Source: Lineus longissimus
Taxonomy: Eukaryota > Nemertea > Pilidiophora > Heteronemertea > Lineidae
NCBI RefSeq assembly: GCF_910592395.1
Contig: NC_088315.1
Location: 1,242,501-1,306,500 of the forward strand
Length of the DNA: 64,000 bases
Reading direction: 5' to 3'
Shown here: in pieces, positions 12,780 to 26,300 of the stretch
Position numbering within the stretch: position 1 is the first letter of the stretch
Layout: each line of letters begins with the position of its first letter
Program-made: the position numbers and the translations under genes
Notes under the pieces: model-generated
Told to the model about the DNA's origin: nothing
The model's database searches: none
What the model saw: only the letters and a program-made list of their open reading frames with translations

Positions 12780-14493
12780 CAAAGGCAAATGACAATAGCA
12801 TAATAACAATTGATCAATTTACAAGTCGTAAGTAACCGTGACCGCTTTCAAGGTGGCAAGAACTGATTGCTGACCAAAACAATGACATACTTCTGTTAAC
12901 ACCAATGGAGCATTCTCTTGTACTGTATTTTAGCCCAAAACCGCCCAATCAAAATGGTGCAGAGACTCGATTGACGTTTATTGTCTTCAAGAGGAAATTG
13001 ATCGCAAAACTGATATGGGCCTATAGTATAATAATATCCTACCTGAAATATAGGCCTTCTGTTAAATTAGGCCTGCCTTAAGAAAAAAGAAAGAAAACCT
13101 ACAACCAATTCCTCTTGAAAACAAATATGTCAATAAGGCTCATCCATGCATCATTTGAGTAAAACAATGTAGAAACGCATTTTTGCTGTGATCAAGAAAT
13201 AGCTCCATTGTTGTAATGTTGCACTTCTTGTGCTGTGAAATAGCTCAGATACGGTAAATGGATTGCCACATTGAAAACGGAACAAGAAATAGCAATATTC
13301 TGGATCAGCGAGTACATACATGGAAGTGCTATTGATTTCAGGAATAAGCACATATTTTGCAAGGTTCACTTTAACAAAGAGTAACAATGTTCGATGTTTA
13401 ATTTTCAGGGTCGAAAACAGGCGAGTGTCAACCCATTCTAAGCCAACAGCATGAATTAGAACAAGAAAAGGGTCAATTCTGTTGGGAACTGCTGTTCCCT
13501 GATCATGGCTCTTGACTACTGGCCTGGAATAGAAAGGGAATATTTAGATACCAAGAAACATTGAAATATACAATTTAAGAAATTGAAGTATTTTATCATT
13601 TTTCAGGAGGTTTTTTTTTTAAATCTTCTATTATAGCATATCAGTAATATGTCTATACACATGTTTATGTCTGTGACAGCCTCATTGGCACTAATAAGAT
13701 GAATCAATCAAATTGAATTGTCAGGCAATGGTGGTCAACGTGCCTCGGGTTTGTCCCAATATCAGTCACATGATGACGGACCTAAAGCCTCATTTCATCA
13801 ACTGTAGCCAGCTTATCGAATTTTATCTCATTTACCTCAATTGTGTTCCACAAATCTGGCATCCTGAATATTTATCTCTCAGAAGTGGCCTCGGTCGCGT
13901 TGGCTCGATTCTTGGGACGGGACAGCGAAACCTCACGAGATGGAGCAATCCACCTGAAAAAATTGGAGACAATTCGAATGCTGCTTCAGTGAACAATGGG
14001 CGATCTGTTCAGGAGACGTCTTTCAAATCGCCCATTGTTTCATAAACGAAAGCTGGACAGACAGTTCCAGCTACTCTTCGCAGATTTCCTTCTTCCAATG
14101 CATACATCGCGTTTTGTCTCGACCACACTTGCATAGCTATTTACTTTAAGGTCACATGCAGGTCTTATTGGTTATTGCTGGGGTGAAACTTGGTACTGCG
14201 GGACAGACTTACATGTCCACAAAACGTAATGTCACTGCTGGACTGATGTACAAGTCCACAAAACGCAGAATCGGACATCGACATCATTACCCCAGCAAGA
14301 ACACAATGTAACCCCACAAATAGGGCCGTTTATAATGTTTAAGACATGTTTATACAATAACAATGCTGAAGCTATTGCCTGCAGTGACCTTGCTAATGAT
14401 TTTTATGTGGGAGGGGCCAGGGACCGCGACTATTGATAAAGTCCTCACGATATTATATTCGTCAACAATGGGGCACAGACTTTCAGATATTTT
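12780..14493. other. intergenic, no gene seen
   Basis: No exon could be supported. A perfect 13-bp hairpin (13992-14004 with 14027-14039, loop about 22 nt) is the only structured item. There is an A/T-rich stretch around 13560-13640. Confidence 0.5.
13992..14039. repeat. 13-bp perfect inverted repeat
   Basis: The arms aacaatgggcgat and atcgcccattgtt flank a loop of about 22 nt. No neighbouring gene explains it. Confidence 0.6.
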
Positions 14494-14763
14494 CGTGACT
14501 GACCTATATTACCAGTACAGTCCAATATATATTTCTTTTTTTGACTGACCTCTATTACCAGTACAGTCCAATATCATTCTATTCTTCGTGACCGACCTAT
14601 ATTACCAGTACAGTCCAATATATATTTCATTTTTCGTGACTGACCTATATTACCAGTACAGTCCAATACATATTCTATTCTTCGTGACTGACCTATATTA
14701 CCAGTACAGTCCAATATATATTTTATTTTTCGTGACTGACCTCTATTACCAGTACAGTCCAAA
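14494..14763. repeat. 48-bp tandem repeat, about 5.7 units
   Basis: Each unit begins cgtgactgacctatattacc, passes through agtacagtccaata and ends in a T-rich tail. Units start near 14494, 14541, 14587, 14635, 14683 and 14731, and the last is cut short. Because 48 is divisible by three, both strands carry open repetitive frames across it. I regard these as by-products. Confidence 0.85.
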
Positions 14764-16019
14764 GATACTATTTAGTCTGTATATTATTCTAGGGCTGGGG
14801 TGGGGGATGGGGAAATTCTCCAGTGACAAACCTTTTGATTGTCATTCTGGTAAAAAAAAAACACGTGCAAAGAAGAAATTTATTCTCATGACTTTTAACA
14901 ATGCTCGAAAAAAACTTTTAAAATGTTCATGTGGTGAGTAGCCACATGTACCGACTATACCTGTGGATCTTGATATATATATCATCATTGAAATCCTCAG
15001 AGAAATTAAACCAAGACAAAAAAGGGTTCCATGCCCTTGGTTTCCATGTACCGCGAACGATGCTAACGATAGGATTTAGCTGACAGGATTTGGCCACATG
15101 AACCCCTCCCTGTCCAGAAGACGCGGGGGTCGTCAGATCAATTTGAAACCGCCATGGACATCACTTCTTCCCCCTCACAAGTCGGTCGCGATGACCTCCA
15201 TGTGCAAACCATTTTGGCTGTGGATGCCCTGGTAACCCATGTCGCCTAACCAGACATAGCGCGCTGCCTGACTAGAAGTTACCGCCTCTGAGACCCAGGG
15301 TTGAGACACTGGGGTCTGCCCCTAGCTGACAGGTGGCTGGAGATCCATATCATAGAGCATACCAACCGTACATAACCGGCTGGACTGGTACACCCTATCA
15401 GGCTCAGACTCCCCAACGGAGTCTATTGAGCGCAGCCGCAGCGCCAGTTAATATGGATGGATTTACGTCGTCAAATAACTGTCGACCTGATGAGCATTCG
15501 TTCACGGTACATAGAGTTTATCGGGGTTGGGGGCGAAGAGACAAGACCAGGAACTCCTATGGGGTCGCGGGCGCAATGCAACCCGAGGAACGAGATGCAC
15601 CCAAAGTACAAACTCGAAAATAACTGGCTCATCCTTCGCCATAGGTGTCAAATATGTACCACTTTATGCAGACAGGCGTCATTAACGTTGGGTAACACCT
15701 CACAAGGAGCAATACCAAGCATTTTCAAGACCTCATATTTAGCGAAAAGGTGAGACAACAATGATAATATATCAGATCCAATACCAGTCCCTTGACCAAA
15801 CCCAACCATTTCTTGAAAGTTCAAAGGACGTCGGGGCTTCTGAAAGAAAAAGTATTGGCCATGACAGCTACGGTAGATAGATCGAAGTGATAGATGGGCT
15901 AACTGTCTATCTGAAAAGGGCGGGTAGCGAATTTTTTTCCCTGAACCTTTTGGGTGTTATAGTGTACATTGGGACTTTCAGTCAATCAGATTTTGACAAA
16001 TACATGATGTCAGAAGTCT
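14764..16019. other. intergenic, no gene assigned
   Basis: Two overlapping plus-strand frames (15333-15623 and 15457-15753) are open for just under 100 codons each. Their composition is moderately protein-like (Pro/Tyr/Ala-rich in the first), but they share sequence in different frames and lack a matching exon on either side. No gene is called. Confidence 0.4.
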
Positions 16020-16160
16020 TAGAAACTTTAGAGCAGTTAGTAGAGCGCTCGTCAGAAATGGCAGAATACGATGTTCGATCCAAAGGTCGTGAGTTCGAAT
16101 CGGGTTGTGGACAACATTTTTCTTTTTCTTTTTCTTTTTTACTATTTATATTTTATTTTT
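16020..16160 (+). mobile_element. probable tRNA-derived SINE
   Basis: An A-box-like block, tagagcagttagtagagcgc, matches the tRNA pattern TAGCTCAGTTGGTAGAGCGC at 17 of 20 positions. It is followed at the expected distance by a B-box-like gagttcgaatc (16090-16100). A T/C-rich (ttttc)n tail follows from about 16117. The body does not fold into an intact tRNA, so a tRNA-derived short interspersed element is the best reading; a decayed tRNA gene is the alternative. Confidence 0.55.
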
Positions 16161-16310
16161 ATAACGCGTTTCTTTTCCCTTGTTATTTAGATTTTAGATA
16201 TTTTAGTTATATCTGCTGCCTGCAACATACCTACAGAAAGGACAATAACAATAGCCCATCTCCAAGAGCCAAGGGATAGTCCTTCAGATATCATATTGAG
16301 TATGAATATA

Positions 16311-16420
16311 CAATGAGACTTGTCTCATGTGAATGGTCTTCCTCCAGTAGGAATATGTTTCTCTGCAATGAGACTTGTCTTTCGATACTGCCTCGTGTGT
16401 ATGGTCTTCCTCCAGTATAT
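16311..16420. repeat. imperfect tandem duplication, unit about 55-70 bp
   Basis: Two blocks beginning caatgagacttgtct (16311 and 16366) each lead, with an indel, to atggtcttcctccagta. This is an interrupted duplication in non-coding DNA. Confidence 0.6.
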
Positions 16421-16878
16421 TTTGATACTGTATGCTTCAAATTTGATCCAGCACAAAACAATACAAGCTTACTTCTAAGTTTCACGATGACGCCCCAATG
16501 ACGACACAGATTTATCGGATTCTGATTGGCTGAGAGCCTGTGTACAAATGTACACTGTACTGCCCGAAAGGTTCAGGAAAAAAAATTCGCGGGCGGGCGA
16601 TCAAGCAGTCGCAAAATGTAACAAAAAATGTAACAAAATGGCCGCACACCATCTTTATACTTGTATAGGAGCTATAGGTAAAACTCAATGGTGACGAGAT
16701 TATTACTGCTCCCGAAAGAGATTTTAAGTAGCCGAAGTCTTTTGTTTGCTGCTGGTTTGCTGCGGCTTTCAGCAGCTTCCTACCGACGGCACAAGGATAT
16801 CTTTGAAAGCCACCACGTGACCGCAGGGCCAATACATTGGTGTCAATATTTACATCTTCGTGACCACGCGAAAACCTA

Positions 16879-17166
16879 CTTAAAGCTGACAGGCATGCAT
16901 AAAAACCCAAACGACAAAGATAGAAAACACAAACGCCCGACCACCAACCAAACGACAAACTGCACTTGAAACATAATAGACACCCAGCGACAGGTCTCAC
17001 TTGACTGCACAAACACAAGTTCATTGACGAGACAGGTCACAGAGAAAGAAAAAAACCAAAAATTATTCCTCGAGCGGGTTCGAACTCGGAACCTACGCCA
17101 CTTCATCCTTTCCGACTTTTCTAATTTGGCCGTTAGGGTTTTTATGCATGCATGTCAGCTTTAAAG
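16879..17166. mobile_element. MITE with 30-bp terminal inverted repeats
   Basis: The left end 16879-16908 (cttaaagctgacaggc...) and the right end 17136-17166 (...atgtcagctttaaag) are reverse complements over about 30 bp with a single mismatch, giving a 288-bp element. Near the right end, the minus strand carries a B-box-like gagttcgaaccc. The element has no transposase frame. Clear target-site duplications were not identified. The 170-codon minus frame overlapping it (16512-17024) has no features and is not called. Confidence 0.7.
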
Positions 17167-17955
17167 GGACAACCTGGGCCGTGGGATTTCCCTGGCCAGG
17201 AGGATAATACCTCTGCTTGTCACCATGCGCCGCCACTATCTCAAATAACGATTTTCGCCAGTGTGCGAGGCAGTTTTGGACATGACCTGTGAAATTCAGG
17301 CAGGCCTAAGGTTACACCCAGTTTTTGTGCACTGTTTATTGCAGTTCGATGATGTATTTCAATTTTCCTGTTCGGACTGAGAAGTCACGGTTCTACTGGA
17401 AGCCATTTTTGTAGGAAAAACCACCATATCTCATGCCACAGTTGTCCATTTAATAGCACTGAATACAAGAGGGGGTAGGCCTATCACTAAACCATGGTCA
17501 TTTCATAACACAAGCCTGGGAACAACTGGCAGGGTTTATCAAAGCTCTGGGATGCTGATCTCCGACTGATCCTCGATCGTCGCACAGTTGGCAGCACAGA
17601 GGTGAAATGAGACGATTGGTGATCATTGGGAAATACCCAAAGTATTTACATCACAATGGCGGCAACTTCAGTTCTGAAGTAATCGATAAGCTAGAAGGTG
17701 CCACCCGGAATTCCGGTAATGACGTCATCGGGTCGGGCGGTGGAGATCATATTATAATTACCCCCCCCCCCCTCCTTCCTTTAGGATTTAGTGATCACCG
17801 AGACGATTGGTAATTTCTGCCATGTCTTCATGTAAATGTCTCTGAACTACTTCGATTGTATCCCTTATCCTCTGATCCGGTCAAGGTCCTCCTCATACAT
17901 ATCACATGTCACAGTATCAAGGGCTGATTGGTTCAGAGATAGAACGTGTTATGAG
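17167..17955. other. intergenic, no gene seen
   Basis: No exon supported. A CRE-like TGACGTCA lies at 17720-17727, and a poly-C tract of about 14 begins near 17761. Confidence 0.5.
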
Positions 17956-17995
17956 CACGTGACACATTGAGCCAAGCACGTGGCGTGTGACGTCA
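17956..17995. promoter_or_regulatory. E-box / E-box / CRE cluster
   Basis: Within 40 bp there are two perfect CACGTG E-boxes (17956-17961 and 17977-17982) and a perfect TGACGTCA cyclic-AMP response element (17988-17995). An ATG with a 22-codon frame follows at 18004. Such clustering resembles a compact animal promoter. The nearest plus-strand gene is KRR1, more than 1.2 kb downstream, so a link to it is only a possibility. Confidence 0.4.
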
Positions 17996-18132
17996 TAAAA
18001 CATGGCAGACATGACCGATCGTCTCATTTTCTTGCTGCCAGAACGATATAGTATCATAGATAGGATATGAGCTAACAGCTGTGTCCTCCTTTCAAAGGTC
18101 AGCTGAGCCGAGTGTGGAAATATTCAGAACAG

Positions 18133-18313
18133 CAGTGGCGGATTTAGGGGTCCCGCATGAGTAATCCCTCTTTGATATTCTAGGGCACCTCTCCTCAAGA
18201 ACCCTCCCCCTCATTTTCAGAATTGCACCTTCGGCTCTATCATGAGTTCTCATTGGTGGGGCAGCGCCCCCCCCCCCCCCCGCTTCTTTCCCAAATTTCT
18301 GGATCCGCCACTG
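18133..18313. mobile_element. hAT-like MITE, 181 bp
   Basis: The element begins CAGTGGCGGAT (18133-18143) and ends ATCCGCCACTG (18303-18313), a perfect 11-bp terminal inverted repeat starting CAG...CTG. These CAGTGGCGGATCC-type ends are common in non-autonomous hAT-superfamily elements. A poly-C tract of about 16 lies inside. The flanking 8 bp are only partly similar, so a target-site duplication is not proven. Confidence 0.65.
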
Positions 18314-19275
18314 CTGCAGAGATGAGAAGTTTCAAAAGAATACATGTATGTGCGATCAAGGAAGTTTCGATAGAGAAAAATAACTCACCATGGTGGTGTT
18401 CACGTCGTATCTTGTGATAAACCGGTTGGGCAGCATTGGGTGTGCTTGACAGGACAACGTGTCTGGCGTCTGCAAGAAATGAAAATGAAAAGATAAGATA
18501 AGATTGTACATTGTATCAGACAATAGTCGCAAAATTTGGGGAGAAAAAGTTGTGGAGAAATCAGGCTGAACTCACCAATGTTGAACCAGTGCTTCGACTT
18601 GGCGTCGACACAACTCAACGCTTGTGTTCCCAAAACCGGTCTGTCATACCAGGAGCACAGCCAAATTCAACGCCCCGTATTGAGAACGTTACGTCAGAGA
18701 GCTTACCAAACCACTCATCTATTCAAATTGTGATTTTCAATCAAATTCATTGACCCATACACGAAAATGCTCACCATATAAAGCTGATTGGTCAAATACT
18801 GAGGTCACGGTCGGATGAACAGGAGTCAGACAACAAGTTACATAACTTCGCGGAAACTTGGCTTTTGTGGTATTTTTAAACGAGTCTACGTGACGTAACA
18901 TGATTGTTGAAACTCATAGCCAGTGGTATTCACCCATGGCAAATTTTTTTAAATTCAAGTTCAAGTTTGCGTACCAAGCGATTGAAAGTGTCCGTTTTCG
19001 CGTACGTTGGGTGCGCTCAGATGAATTGATAGCTTATGCTGCTCCGCCTGTCTAGCTGAGAGTTATATCCAGTCAAATCGAGTTTTTTTCCCACCACGAT
19101 CAGCCAGCCATCATGAGCCATTGACCATTCACACAAGTAGATTTATTCACACCGGCGCCACTGAAGTGCGGGTGTTGGACATCATGTATTTTAAAATCGT
19201 CTGCTAGGACATGTAGTTGTGTATGTTCACTAGAACTTGCTCTTTACATATTACTATGACAGTGACGAAAAGAAG
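18314..19275. other. intergenic / presumed 5' flank of KRR1
   Basis: No exon supported. The KRR1 transcription start should lie between here and 19940, but no TATA box was recognised. Confidence 0.45.
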
Positions 19276-19318
19276 ATGAGTGTCAAACGGATTACTCTGC
19301 CATTGAGGGAAACAAACG
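19276..19318 (+). CDS. KRR1: candidate first coding exon of KRR1
   Basis: The ATG at 19276 opens 14 codons plus one base and ends at a good donor (AACG|GTAAAG). Phase 1 is exactly what the next exon (19939, starting with two codon-completing bases) requires, giving a 365-residue protein. A second choice is the ATG at 19398, which has a better start context (GCATGG) and also ends in phase 1 (reading MADFGK), but its donor GTTTTT is poor. KRR1 N-termini are not conserved, so sequence cannot decide between them. Confidence 0.4.
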
Positions 19319-19938
19319 GTAAAGCAAAAAATACATCAGCCTTCAACGGCCGGGGCGGAATTCGACAAAATACAATTTTCAGAAAGAAAATACAAGCATG
19401 GCGGATTTTGGAAAAGGTTTTTTCCTCTGAAATAAATATCATAACTTTAAATTTTAACCCCGAAATATCAACTTTTGTTGATGACACGCTCTAAGATAGT
19501 TTTTCCCACCAGTGTAAACTATTGGTTTGTGTGGAAATGGGATGGAAGTGTTGTAAAGGCGATGAATATGGATTGCGCGCAATAACCGGATTACGATTTT
19601 CATTACAATACTGAGCTATTTTCGGACATTAAACCTTGTGTAGAGGGAGTTACTAATTCTTGCCCCTCCCTACTGAGACAAAACAAATGCTGCCAAAACT
19701 CATCAAAATCATGATGTTTGTAATGTCATCATTAATGGAGAAAGTTGGTTGTTCGTACTGGTACCATGGTCATGGTTACTGGACTACATACATACCATAG
19801 CTAGGCCTACCCTCGTCAGTCGTCTTTTCTCGGTGCAAGCATCAACATTGTGCCGGTGGTGTGTTTAGGGGTTCGGCAGACCGAGTGTTTTGTTTTTGTA
19901 AGTTCACTTCCTCATACATAGCTCTACCTTTCTTTCAG

Positions 19939-22045
<2,107 letters not shown>

Positions 22046-22533
22046 GACTGAAATGTTAAAAGGGTTATTTATCCCCACTCATTCTAATAGTCTGCAAAAG
22101 TGTGTTTCTGTGGGCTGTGATAATGTACCAAACTACACCCTGATCCTTCAACAGAAGACTTTGCTGAGCACAGTGACCATTGTGTTAATGGAAAGAAAGA
22201 ACAAATCATTCTCATCATTGCTGTACTGCACGAAAAGAGATCCTCTGATGTTTCATAATAATTTCCATTTGTCCCAGGTTGCTCTTTTGAGGACAAAGTC
22301 ACAGCCAGAATGCAGGGATAAGTTCACTTTAAGGCTTTTATGCATTTATGTGTATTGTATTCGTAGTTTCTGCAATCAATCTCTATTGCCAGAATAGTAA
22401 TCCAGTATATCAAGTGAAAAACCAAGCAACAAATCTTTGTTTAGAAATATAGACTTTATTAAATAGCAAGAATAAGAAATTACTGGTACTTGTGATAATC
22501 ATTTGAACTATGAATGTATTTGTTGATATTGTA

Positions 22534-22539
22534 AATAAA
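22534..22539 (+). terminator. KRR1: KRR1 polyadenylation signal
   Basis: A perfect AATAAA lies about 490 bp after the KRR1 stop. It is followed within 40 bp by GT/T-rich sequence (ttctggttattattttgtg). It is the only well-formed signal downstream of the gene. Confidence 0.65.
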
Positions 22540-22545
22540 CGAAAA

Positions 22546-23349
22546 TGACAATACATTTCTGGTTATTATTTTGTGTTGCTATTTGGTATCAAGAAAAATG
22601 ACACTGAATAAGAGAGAAATATGGTCAGTTTCAGCGCAAGGAATATGTGTACAGTGTCTGATATGTGTTCAGGTACACGTCTCGGGTTATATTCTTCTAT
22701 AAAGATGATGTATATTTGGGTTTTTCCAGCATAGTTTGATCTATGGCACCAGTATCTGGTTTATTTCAATATAGACAAAGCTGAGATCATAAACTTTGAT
22801 ATTTGAGCTATGCGTGATGAATTCTTGGCTAATAGTAATGCATACATTTTGTGCAAGTATTTTCCATGGTTGACGACGAAACTGATTCATAGTGGTCATA
22901 ATTTGAAAAATGAGGCATATTTTTAGAAGGCATTCCTTCTGAACTATTAGACGCAGCAAATTAATGGCCAACCATTATTTCGAACCAGTTTCGGAACTTA
23001 TGAACATGCACAATATTTCTACTATTCAGTTTATTCAGAACTGTAGAAACGATAAACCAGTGTTCAAGTGTACATGTACATGCATAAAATATGTCTGCCA
23101 GCAGAGCATTCACTGTAGAACAACGCCTCGGCCATTTAGAATCCAAATGAAAACTCCAGCTAAGACTACCCTTGGCATTGGCCGCTGAGAAATGTAGTAC
23201 CACTTTCAAGGCCATGAGGTGGTTCACCACTTTCAGAGCAATATCTCGGGGGTGCAGGGCCGGAGAAGCGAACATTAACCCCTGATTTCCTCAAGATGTA
23301 TAAACAATAACTTTGTGCAATATTTGGCAAAACAAATAAAAGGTCTGTG
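22546..23349. other. interval between convergent KRR1 and PLC genes
   Basis: Presumably 3' untranslated and spacer DNA of both genes. On the minus strand, AATAAA motifs (plus-strand TTTATT at about 23030 and 22757) could terminate the PLC transcript. No coding exon was found. Confidence 0.5.
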
Positions 23350-26300
23350 CTACACTGTTGTCTCGTAACGTTCTATGAAGAACACCTCGTATGGATTGCC
23401 CTGAATCTTTAACCGATTGCTCTTGGTTTCCTCTGTGGTCATAGAACCATCAGTCCGACTCGCTTTCACATAATTTAAACGTTTATGTAGGAGAGAGTTA
23501 TGAATTTTTGGCATTTTATCACTTCTCGGAGATCCCACTCCACCGCTTTTCCCTGTATCCTCAATTTCAATATGCGTTGCTAGGTAACTGTGTTTCGTGA
23601 AGTTGCCTCGGTCGTCTTTCAATGGAATGTGCCTGTGACCTAAAAATGGAGGAAACTTGATCAGAAAAAGAGGAACTTTTAAAATACATGGCTGGGCCAA
23701 GTTTGAAACAGAACTATGCAAACAGTACCACAGGGTCTTGTGATTGATTGAGTGATTGATAAAGAAATTGAATTCAAATTTAAACGACCCGTCAACGTTT
23801 CCAATAAGGTTCAATTTATGAATGAGATTCATTTTGTCACGCACGGCTTAGATGTTCGACTATGTCATCGAAAGGAGTAATCCAGCTATGAAAATGACAC
23901 ATTGTTACCAGGTGTTATGTAATGTACTTATAAAATTAGCCTAATGGTTAATACTATACTAATTTAGCATTCAATGGTTAAAATCTCAGCTGAAACCTTA
24001 ATGAAATGTTGTTTCGTAAACTAGGTTATTGCGTGTTGGGTTGTTGTCGTCTGCTTTTATATTGGCCAGGAGGCTATGAACTGGGTTAATGAGTATTATT
24101 ACAGGAGATAGATAATGTTACATTGAAAAATTCGTACGAATTACTACCGTACTATTCTGACTAGCATTCAAAGCAAGCTATAAAGCTACTCCACGATCTC
24201 GATATGGACAAAAAGGTAAGATCTTATAGCAGACTTGCCACCATGCTTTAACAAGCAAATATGATGATGTCCTAGAGGAATAAGAGACAAAGAAAGGAAA
24301 GGATACATTCAAAACTAAAATAACAAAAAGCACACAGGAGTACCAAGATGATAGAAGAGAAAGTGATGTTCATCGAAGATAAATCATTTAGGATTTTTCT
24401 TATCTTTCAGACCACATACTAGTATACAGTCACTTATAACGAGTGACTTGTAACGTGTCACTTTCACCATATAGAACGAGTAGGGCAATTCAATGAAAAG
24501 AATGGGCTACATAGAGTTCACTTTGTCACGTTCCGCTGTCATATCATATCATGTTTTCAACCCCAGATCGATTGACGAACATGTTCATGACATGTGACAC
24601 GAGACCATGACAGGTGACACGAGACCATGACATGTGACACGAGACCATGACATGTGGCACGATACCATGACATGTGACACGAGACCATGACATGTGACAC
24701 GAGACCATGACATGTGACACGAGACAATGACATGTGACACGAGACCATGACATGTGGCACGAGACCATGACAAGTGACGACGTGAATCCTATGTATCCAG
24801 TACGGTAGTCGGCTAACGTATTCTCGAAACACCTTTTTCTGACCTCGGTCTGTTGATTGAAATGTTTCATCCCAATAACTTTGAAATGATTATTTCCATA
24901 AACATCACTTTCAGTACGAACCTCCATTCGTGTCTGAAGACCTAAGGATTGAGCTACACGTTGCAAGCACTAACTATAAAAGCAGATATTTCGGTAACAC
25001 CAAGAGTGTTCCTCTCTGGTGAGACAAAGATAAGTACCCAGGAGAGATGGCCATTATTGAATGGTGGCAGTGACTAGAAGATAGGCTCGTTTGGTAGATT
25101 TCCCTGCATGCTTCCTCAGCCTCATATGCCGGGTCCCTGGATGAAAGATATGTAGAGCAAAAATAGATGATCATGCAGAAACACCCTCCATACCAGTGCC
25201 AGTAGCCCACTGAATATCTACCAGTCGGGACTCCTATCAGGGGGAGATGGGTGAGCTAGTCGGTCAAATTGGTTATCTTAAGACCCCGATAATCGTGATT
25301 TGCACTTGCGCATGCAGTTTGGGGCAATTACATGAACCTGGTTGGCCTCGGTGACTAAAATATTCATTGACAAGAGTGAGTAGGATAAGCACATGTGGTG
25401 GACGTACTTTTAGGAGCGGAGACGCCTGTCGCAGCTTTGTTAATCTTAACTGGCCCAACTGACAGATAAAAATGCGAATTGATTTTTTGTGGTTTAGCCT
25501 AGCACTAGCGAACTGGTAAGGAGTGGGTTAGCAACATCACAAATAAAACATCAAATAAAAAATGCGACATAAAACCGCAGGATATAAATCGTTCTAAGAA
25601 TGGAACAATTAAATCCAAATCATGCAGGAAATCATGCAAGTTAATAAATCATTGACAGAACGTTTACAAACTATTAAAATTAGCTTATCAGTGTCGTGTT
25701 CCCGCTATTTGCATGGCGCGACGGTGGGACATCCCCATAAATTTCCCGGTACTTTTACTTCTGAACGCACAGATATCAACGATTATTTGGTATGGATACA
25801 GGTCATTACTTTGGACTTGAGGACTCGATATCAGTACCAGATATCACTGTTAAGTGGGTCAAGAGCTCTGTGACTACGATGAAGATGGCACCACCATTGT
25901 AAGATGGCAGACCGGCCAGGGTTAACACAACTTCATACAAAAAAACGTTCAGCTGACTAGTACTCATGCTTTTTGAAACACCAATCAAATCAATGCTTAC
26001 CTTGTTGGATGGAATTAAATGGAATTGTGAAATTGGCCAAATCCGCGTCAGCACGGACCTTCCCGTCGTCCTTGACACTGAATCTGACGAGAGCTAACTC
26101 TGGACATTTGACCGTGAACTGGAATGTCTCGTTCCAAACAGGGTTGAAACCTGAAATATAAATCTGGTGTGTTGACTACAGCATGGATGCACCAAGAGAG
26201 TTACGGCCATCGTGTTTTCGCCGTAGTTTTTTTATAGACTTACGAAGCATAGCAATGAACCAACTTACCAAATAACTAAGAAGCTATGATATCGATAATG

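Noticed and set aside
14574..14941. Repetitive frames (TDLYYQYSPIY and LDCTGNIGQS) on both strands
   Set aside because: Translations of a 48-bp tandem repeat whose length is a multiple of three; no start context or flanking exon.
15333..15753. Two overlapping plus-strand frames of just under 100 codons
   Set aside because: Different frames over the same bases, no matching splice partners, no recognised domain.
16512..17024. 170-codon minus-strand frame
   Set aside because: Overlaps the inverted-repeat element, has no motif, and its composition does not suggest coding.
23640..23844. Upstream extension of the frame of the last PLC exon, with an ATG at 23844
   Set aside because: It is intron sequence: the acceptor at 23640 and the C2 homology beginning GHRHIPL set the exon start.
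24544..24966. Three long overlapping minus-strand frames with repeated [12 protein letters not shown] text
   Set aside because: They are produced by the 20-bp tandem array, which is open in every minus-strand frame.
25806..25930. Minus-strand exon candidate, in phase with PLC exon 26001, ending in VTELL...SSSPK
   Set aside because: It fits the phase but skips the conserved GxRHIPL strand of the C2 domain, and its acceptor (gtatgaag) is weak. The exon at 23639 supplies that strand exactly and is preferred; this could at most be a minor alternative end.
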